A stretch of DNA of 64,000 bases from Clitoria ternatea (taxonomy: Eukaryota; Streptophyta; Magnoliopsida; Fabales; Fabaceae), in assembly GCA_037962975.1 (NCBI GenBank), contig CM075673.1:118129001-118193000 (forward strand). Direction: 5' to 3'. The position numbers and the translations under genes are program-made. Of the stretch, positions 58,388-64,000 are shown piece by piece (position 1 is the stretch's first letter; each line of letters opens with the position of its first letter). Below the pieces are notes generated by a model. The model saw only the letters and a list, made by a program, of their open reading frames with translations, was not told the origin of the DNA and did not search any database.

Positions 58388-60502
58388 CAAGCCACGCCAA
58401 GCGTGTACTGGTTCAAGTTCAAGCATCCCCTTCTCACGCTCAAGTGTGGAAGGGGCCTGATGCTAATGTCCTTTCGCTCAAGCGTCTTCAAGCATGACTT
58501 TTAGAGTATCTTACACTCAAGCGCCCCCTGTGTTACGTTCAAGCGCAGCAGGGGCTGATGCATGGTTCAAGCTTCATGCTTCTTCATGACCAAGACCAAG
58601 TATGCTGACTTGATTGTTTTCTTGTACTTCCTGCATCTCTTCAAGAGTTTTGACAATGTTTTCTCTTTAGAACATATCTATCACTACTTGAAGAATTCAT
58701 GATCAATCTCTTATATCATTTATCAATTTGTTTTAATTCTTAAGCATTTTTAGTTAGAATGAGTCATGAAATCAATGCTTAATTTCCATTTATCACACCC
58801 TTGCTGGACCAGACCATGGAAGGGTTTGATGTAAAAAAGTCTGCTCTTTAAATAGCTTCAAAAAATAAGTCTGAAGAAGGACCAATGATCAAGGTCCCTA
58901 CACTCAAGAAAGCTAAGACTGTTAGGGCTGCGCATGCTGTTTGTGAAGAGCTGGCTTCACCTATCAAAGCTTAGCCATAGAATGTTGCTCCTTTATTCTC
59001 TCCTCTCAAGAAAGTAGCCTCAGATTCAAATGTCCCAGCTACCAAGAGGACTATTGCAAAAAGTATGATGACTTTGATGATCAAAAGTCAATCAGTCACC
59101 TGAAGAGAATACAACCTTCATCACCTCCTTCTCTTCCCTCTCTAAAGAAACAAATGTCTGTCCAGTCTCCTCTTCATACCAGAAGAAGAAGTCTACTAAG
59201 ACTCTTGCTCATGAGAAGGTTTGTGAGTTTATGAGGAACCACAAAGTGTTCTATCTATATGTGATACCAACTCATGGTCTGGCGAATAATGGTTTCAGAG
59301 ATTCTCTGAGTTGCACACTCAAAAATGTACACATGCTAGAAAACGCCAACAAGAGTTAAGACACAGGTTCACATGGAAAAGGAAGCTCCTCAAGAACAAA
59401 AGAAGGAACATCTGAAGAAGGTATCAGAATCAGATTCCTCTTAAAGGTTTGTACCTCATTCCCCTCCTTTTATTCAACCTTCCTAACCATCTCAAAAATC
59501 CCAACCCTCTGACTCCATTTTTGTTCCTCTACTTGCTTGGTTTACCCCTAGCCCTAGAATTTTCATAAAAACCACCAATACTTGTCCTCTTAGTATTTCT
59601 AACCTTATTTTTAATAACCTTATCATTACCAGACCTATTCGTAACCTAGAAGAATCAGGATACCATCACCCCTCTAATCAAGCTTTCCTAAAAGCCATTG
59701 GTTTTTACCCTAAGAGAGTCAAATTCTTTTCCACCATTCGCTTGAAGATATCTTGATGAACACCTCTCTCACCTCCCCATCTGACCTAGTTATGCTACAT
59801 GCCTTGCTGAGAGAGAAAAAGATGATTATGAGTGATTTGGAGCAAAGACCTATCAAGCTCTCTAGACGTCCATGCCTAAACCTCCATGGAAAAAGAATCC
59901 TCATTGCACCTGACAAGCTCTATCCCCTCTTAGAATTATTGATAAAGGGAAGAACAAGCTCATAATGCCTCCTAAGATTGATTTCTATAAGCTCAACATG
60001 GTATAAGCCTTATCCCAAGAAGCTCTTCATCCCTTCTTTATGTAACATTTTCATTGCTCTTGTGTTAAATTAAGATCATGTCTGTGCCTTCTAGAACCAT
60101 CAGCTTTGGATCATTAACCGATTAGGACAGTTTTCCAACACCTATGATGATAGCCTTTGCTTCCTCCATGGCTTCTGGGAACGTCGGGGAAGAGTCTTTT
60201 GAGATCATATTCTTTCTGAAGGAATGCATCTTCCTCTTATCCCTTGCCATATATGTTTTCCCTTCATCATTGTGGTGTCTGTTCAAAGCTTTCTCTATGA
60301 ACTGCTTAGCCGCCTACTCATTGCTCTGATCAATCTGTTCAATGAATATCATACTCTGATTCCTTTATGTATTATTGATGTTATGATTCTCTCTAAGTAT
60401 GAATATACTTTAATCTTATAAGTCTGATGAGCTTTGATCCCTCTCTATCATATTTTGCTTATCATAAACTCTATTTAATAAAAGACTTAATGTTTACTAT
60501 CA

Positions 60503-60518
60503 ACAAATAAAGGGTGAT
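60503..60518 (+). other. Polypurine tract of Copia C
   Basis: AAATAAAGGGTGAT just before the 3' LTR start TGTTAGAGCC at 60519. Confidence 0.7.
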
Positions 60519-60591
60519 TGTTAGAGCCAAGTCTATTTTAAAAAAAGACTATGCTAATTGATGGTTCTTATCTCAAGATTTGTTAATAACA
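60519..60591 (+). repeat. 3' LTR of Copia C (first 73 bp)
   Basis: Matches 19387-19458 with few differences, then breaks at 60591 where a TGTAACACCC LTR end begins. The 5 bases before the break are TAACA, the candidate TSD; the rest lies right of the window. Confidence 0.85.
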
Positions 60592-61929
60592 TGTAACACC
60601 CTCGGTTAGATAAGACAACCCTTCTATAGGATCATCCTATTTAACTAAGAGTGTTAACAGTTTTCATAAAAAGTGAATATTTTTTTTAAAATAAAAAGAT
60701 GGCAGATCAGTGGAAGCAAATAATGAATATATCACATAGTCATTCACAAACTTACAAATAATTGTACTCATAACAGAATGGGGCACGCAGACACCCTTAA
60801 ATATTATACAGTCATCCGGTGTCTTTGTCATTAATAAATATTCAAACTATATAAATTCTATCTTTAATGATCGTTCTCAGTGGGTTCAGCATACTGCTGT
60901 TCTTCACACTCGGGTTCTTGATTTTCTAATTCCTCTGAAAATTGTCAACAGTAAGGGTAAGTATAACCCAAGACCCTGAAGGTTACCCGGTGCGGACATA
61001 ATCCAGTCAACATATAATATCACATAAATCATGCAATTAACATACTTAAACAAATATTGTCATAGAAATGCATGAGTAGGGTTTATTATGATTTATCTTG
61101 ATTAAGTCTCATGATGCATGTGGGCCCAATAATTTAAGTCATCTTCATCTCATTCTTTGGAATATCTCCATTCCAATCTAGAGCGATCAGGGTCCGCCCA
61201 AGCTCCCATTTTCAAAAGGTACAAATGAACTCATTGGTTCTCATCATTGATTTATATATTTTTAGGACTTGGATCCCTGCGATCATAGTTACACTCTGTC
61301 ATTTAGTCAAGTACACTAGAATTGCATCGTCTCACCTGGCTATCAGGCGCGACTCTGATGCCATTGGGTTTCCGTTCCAGTTGTACTCCCAAGATTCTTC
61401 TACTGAGATCGAACGTGAGTGTCCTCCACCGTACCAAGTGTATGCTCTAGATTCTCTTCTCCTTTCAAAATATTTTCATGATGCGAAATGCATTATTTTT
61501 ATCATTAGATCCTTGGGTATCCTATGTGTTTCGAGTCTCATCATATTATTCATAAACTCTTGGATTCCATCAACTTGTTCAGACGTTGCAATTTATTTTA
61601 TTATCTTATTCAAGAAAATATATCGGTTGTATTTTGGGTTCAAAATTATACTACAAAGAGTAAGATAATATATTCCTTATTTTATTACTTATAATTGAAT
61701 TAATAATAATTAAACAATAACAATAATACTAGTTAATAGAAACAATAATAATAATAAGTATAATATTAATAAGAGTAATGATAATAAATGGAAATAAGAA
61801 CAATAATGAAAATTATAACGCTCCAATAATTCAAAAAAAAGAGTAAAGAGGAGTTTCTGAATGAAAAATCCAAGTAAAAATGTTAAAACCAGCTTTTTCG
61901 AGGAGAAAGAGTTAAATACCGAGTTAAAA

Positions 61930-62480
61930 ATGGGTTAATCGAGTGAAATAAGTTGAATAACGAGTGAAAATGAGTTTGCCGAGTAAAATAAGTCTGTTTC
62001 CGAGTGAAAATGAATTTTCTGAGTAAAATGAGTTAGATACCGAATGTAATCAATAGGATTCCGAGTGGAATGAGTAGCATTCCAAGTAAAATCAGGCTGA
62101 GATGAGTTTCTGGGTAAAAGGAACATGAATCTGAGTGAAATCAGACTAAAAGAGTTTTCTATGAAGTTAAAAATGTTCTCTGAGTGAAATATGATTGTGG
62201 AAGAGTTTTCTGAGTGAAAATAATATGTTTTCCGAGTGAAATCAGTCTGAGAAGTGTTTTCCGAGTGAAACAGATACTGAAAAGGATTTTCTGAGTGAAA
62301 TAACTTAAATTCTGAGTGAAATCCGACTGAGAGAATTTTTTCTGAGTGAAAATGCTTATGAATCCGAGTGAAAATAAGTTTCTGAGTGGAATAAAATATG
62401 ATTCCGAGTGGAATTAGTCTGAAAGGAGCTTTCTGAGTGAAAATAAGATATTTTCCGAGTAAAATGTTCTGTCTGAATGA
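61930..62480. repeat. CCGAGTGAAA minisatellite
   Basis: About 25 diverged units of roughly 20-25 bp built on TTCYGAGTGAAAT. On the minus strand they give repeated Phe-His-Ser-Glu codons. Confidence 0.85.
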
Positions 62481-63311
62481 TCTGGTCAGTTTATTGTAAA
62501 ACAACTGAGTGAGATTATGTATTTTTAGGTGATCCGGTCGGTTTTCACAAAATCCGAGCTTATTACTCACTAAATCCGACTTCTGTTTTATAATTCCTCG
62601 CTGGAATTCACATGAACACCCAGGATTCTTAGTATCTTTACAATTCAACAACAATCATATCCTTCAAAATTCAATATTTATCATATCATTCAATCATCAT
62701 GATTAACAAAACTCAACACAGTAAATCAATCATACATATAAAATATATGAAACAAATATATAACGATTTAAAGCATGTTAATTCAGACAATTCCCAAACC
62801 TGCCCAAGAAAAGTGAGGACCAAAGGTACCCCAACTCTTCCTAACACTCGGTTTTCCCCAGAATACCCGAGAATATACCCCCTTACCTTTAATGGAATTG
62901 AGGCAGCTTCCTTCATTGTCCCTGCTGCAGTTCCGAGTGGGAGAGGAAGGGAATTGAGAGAGAGAAAGTTGTTTGCATGTAGGAGAAGAAGGAAGAGGAA
63001 GAGGGTCTTTACTTTGGTTCTGATAGTTTGGCTTGGAGATGCGGTTTAATAGTGCAGGAGACAAGTGGGAGACAGCTTTTCCCTGTGAGTGATGGTTAGG
63101 TGAAGATAATGGTAACTTTTGACTCATTTCACTGTCAGCTTTGCATTAATAGAAAGGATATATTAATATATATAAAGGGTGCTTCGAGTGGAGTGAAAAG
63201 GTTCCACTTTCCCTGCGGTTGACTTGTCTGTGACAATTCTTCTTGGATTTATTTGGGACAGGTGGACCAGTCAGCATTAGGAATGAAAGGAAAGTGGCTG
63301 CAGTGGTCATC

Positions 63312-63440
63312 TCGCTCAAGCGAAATCCGAGTCGCTTGAGCGAGGCACAATGATGGCCTGAGCGAAGTGAAGAAAGGAGGTTCAGCAAGGCAAAAATTCC
63401 TCCTCGCTCAAGCGAATTCCGACTCGCTTAAGCGAGTCAT
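63312..63440. repeat. GCTCAAGCG palindrome array
   Basis: CTCGCTCAAGCGAA, CGCTTGAGCGAGG, CCTGAGCGAAG, CTCGCTCAAGCGAA and CGCTTAAGCGAGT within 130 bp, in the same setting as 2765-2935 (followed by CACTCGG words). Confidence 0.82.
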
Positions 63441-64000
63441 CCAGTTCTCACTCGGCATTCCCATGAAACCGACTCATCTTTCCCATCATTCACTCGGTAA
63501 TTCACACCCACACCGACTCCTATCTTGCTTGGCCTTTCACTCAGTATTATATCCCAAATCCGAGTCATTTCTGATGGTTCTCACTCGGTTAAATCATTCC
63601 AAGCCTAGTCCTTTCTCACTCGGTAATGTACTTCAAAAACCGACTCCCTTTTATTTCTTTCCTATCATTCAGCCTTCTACTCGGAATTTTCATTCCAAAT
63701 CCGAACTCTACTCACACTGTTCCACTCGGTAAAACTCATCCACTCACTCGGAATACTTCTCATACCACTCGGTGTATTTAACTTCAACATAATCAGGAAT
63801 GTACTTCACATTCATCACTCGACATAGACTTACATTTCTTACTCGGAGAATACACTTTCCTTCTCTTGGAAGTTTACTCAGTTCCATACTTCCACTCAGG
63901 AAAGCCACACTTAAGATCCACTCGGTAATGAGGGTTTTCCCACTCGGGATCCATAAACCTTCTTCACTCGGGTTATCACCCAATCAAATACCACTCGATA

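Larger units (their letters stand above)
49846..58795 (-). mobile_element. Solo LTR of an unassigned family, TSD CACCC, split by Copia E
   Basis: On the minus strand it runs TGATAAATGGAAATTAAGC...AAAATAAACCATACCA. CACCC flanks both ends (49841-49845 and 58796-58800), and C's post-pol frame continues across it. Without Copia E it is about 1.67 kb. It has no coding domain and carries CACGCTTAAGCGTGAC-type palindromes (50800-51109 and 58395-58560). An open frame (50777-51088) covers this array and is not called. Family not recognised; TG...CA ends and a 5-bp TSD make an LTR the best reading. Confidence 0.82.
49206..60120 (+). pseudogene. Copia C post-pol coding region (extra ORF), decayed
   Basis: After pol, a second coding region begins MAKSFFVKDIVESSFFDPKH (49206), with later stretches APRGIVFMEDFKGKEVSTLD (about 49479) and NLLPKVKMLHLLMK (about 49588). 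It is cut at 49845 by a solo LTR and continues in the same frame at 58801 (LLDQTMEGFDVKKSAL), then Ser/Lys-rich and Pro/Ser-rich pieces to about 60100. There are several stops and at least one early frameshift. Sire-lineage Copia elements often have an extra ORF at this place, in some called env-like; I see no clear signal peptide or membrane segment here and do not assign a function. Confidence 0.6.
19387..60591 (+). mobile_element. Copia C (Sire-like), host of most later insertions
   Basis: 5' LTR 19387-20634, primer-binding site 20637, gag, pol to RNase H (ends 25527), a further coding region after pol, then a purine tract and 3' LTR start at 60519. It is split by CACTA-A (25546-48820), by a solo LTR (49846-58795), and its 3' LTR by a Gypsy-type LTR at 60592. 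Rejoining is supported at CACTA-A (TSD AGT at 25543 and 48821) and at the solo LTR (TSD CACCC at 49841 and 58796), where the post-pol reading frame continues. Confidence 0.85.
60592..64000 (-). mobile_element. Gypsy-type LTR sequence, runs off window
   Basis: Starts TGTAACACCC, the plus-strand form of an LTR 3' end as at 2591. Box order is as in that LTR: GTAAGGGTAAGTATAA (60950) resembles GTAGGGGTGAGCATTA (4479); CCCCCTTACCT (62878) and the purine-rich 62940-63000 resemble 5711 and 6370. CCGAGTG words at 61930-62480 lie in the opposite orientation to the CACTCGG of the LTR at 2591. Sequence 63300-64000 again resembles 2780-3400, so either the LTR carries an internal duplication or a second LTR copy begins near 63130. 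Its far end is not in the window. The 239-codon minus frame (61935-62654, repeated FHSE) reflects the repeat. Confidence 0.7.

Noticed and set aside
61935..62654. 239-codon minus-strand frame with repeated Phe-His-Ser-Glu
   Set aside because: It is a direct translation of the CCGAGTGAAA minisatellite; the repeat explains the lack of stops.
1..64000. tRNA, rRNA or host genes
   Set aside because: I scanned for conserved coding blocks and tRNA-like A/B boxes by eye and found none outside transposon sequence; tRNA-like matches were only primer-binding sites.

Overview
This window is plant repeat DNA. I find no host protein gene, tRNA, rRNA or CRISPR array in it. Plant-type Copia and Gypsy LTR retrotransposons, CACTA (En/Spm) transposons with introns, and primer-binding sites matching initiator tRNA-Met all point to a flowering plant. 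The Sire-like Copia elements and the long Gypsy LTRs packed with CACTCGG would suit a legume, but species is not proven here.

The window resolves into a nest of insertions that can be ordered because most keep intact target-site duplications (TSDs). The oldest visible layer is Copia element D (6840-13997), broken by two solo LTRs (7830-9976, TSD AACTC; 12204-13713, TSD TAAAT). Its reading frame resumes across the first of these. At its left edge sits a Gypsy-type element with ~4.25 kb LTRs and only ~1.2 kb of interior (1-6839, minus strand). D's reverse transcriptase breaks off where Sire-like Copia B begins (13998-19386). B's reverse transcriptase breaks off at its YVDD box where a second Sire-like Copia, C, begins (5' LTR 19387-20634; 3' LTR start 60519-60591).

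Inside C are (i) CACTA-A (25546-48820, TSD AGT), (ii) a minus-strand solo LTR (49846-58795, TSD CACCC) that itself carries a full-length minus-strand Copia, E (51110-58387, TSD CAAGC), and (iii) a Gypsy-type LTR starting at 60592 in C's 3' LTR. CACTA-A is split by CACTA-B (29467-48328, opposite orientation, TSD TTA). CACTA-B holds CACTA-3 (34553-40969, TSD ATC) and a solo Gypsy LTR (43862-46781, TSD AAAAT). The deepest path is D > B > C > CACTA-A > CACTA-B > CACTA-3, six levels. The D/B and B/C steps rest on broken reading frames, because their right-hand flanks lie outside the window.

All coding sequence is transposon-derived and damaged. The three CACTA elements encode a TNP2-type transposase and a second gene ending in a Ulp1-like (C48) protease; all are frameshifted or internally deleted. 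The most notable unexplained structures are a chain of short hairpins with changing but complementary stems in two related Gypsy LTRs, a long hairpin upstream of the transposase start in all three CACTA elements, a shared in-frame TAG in their protease exon, and GCTTGAGCG-type palindrome arrays in LTRs of unrelated families.
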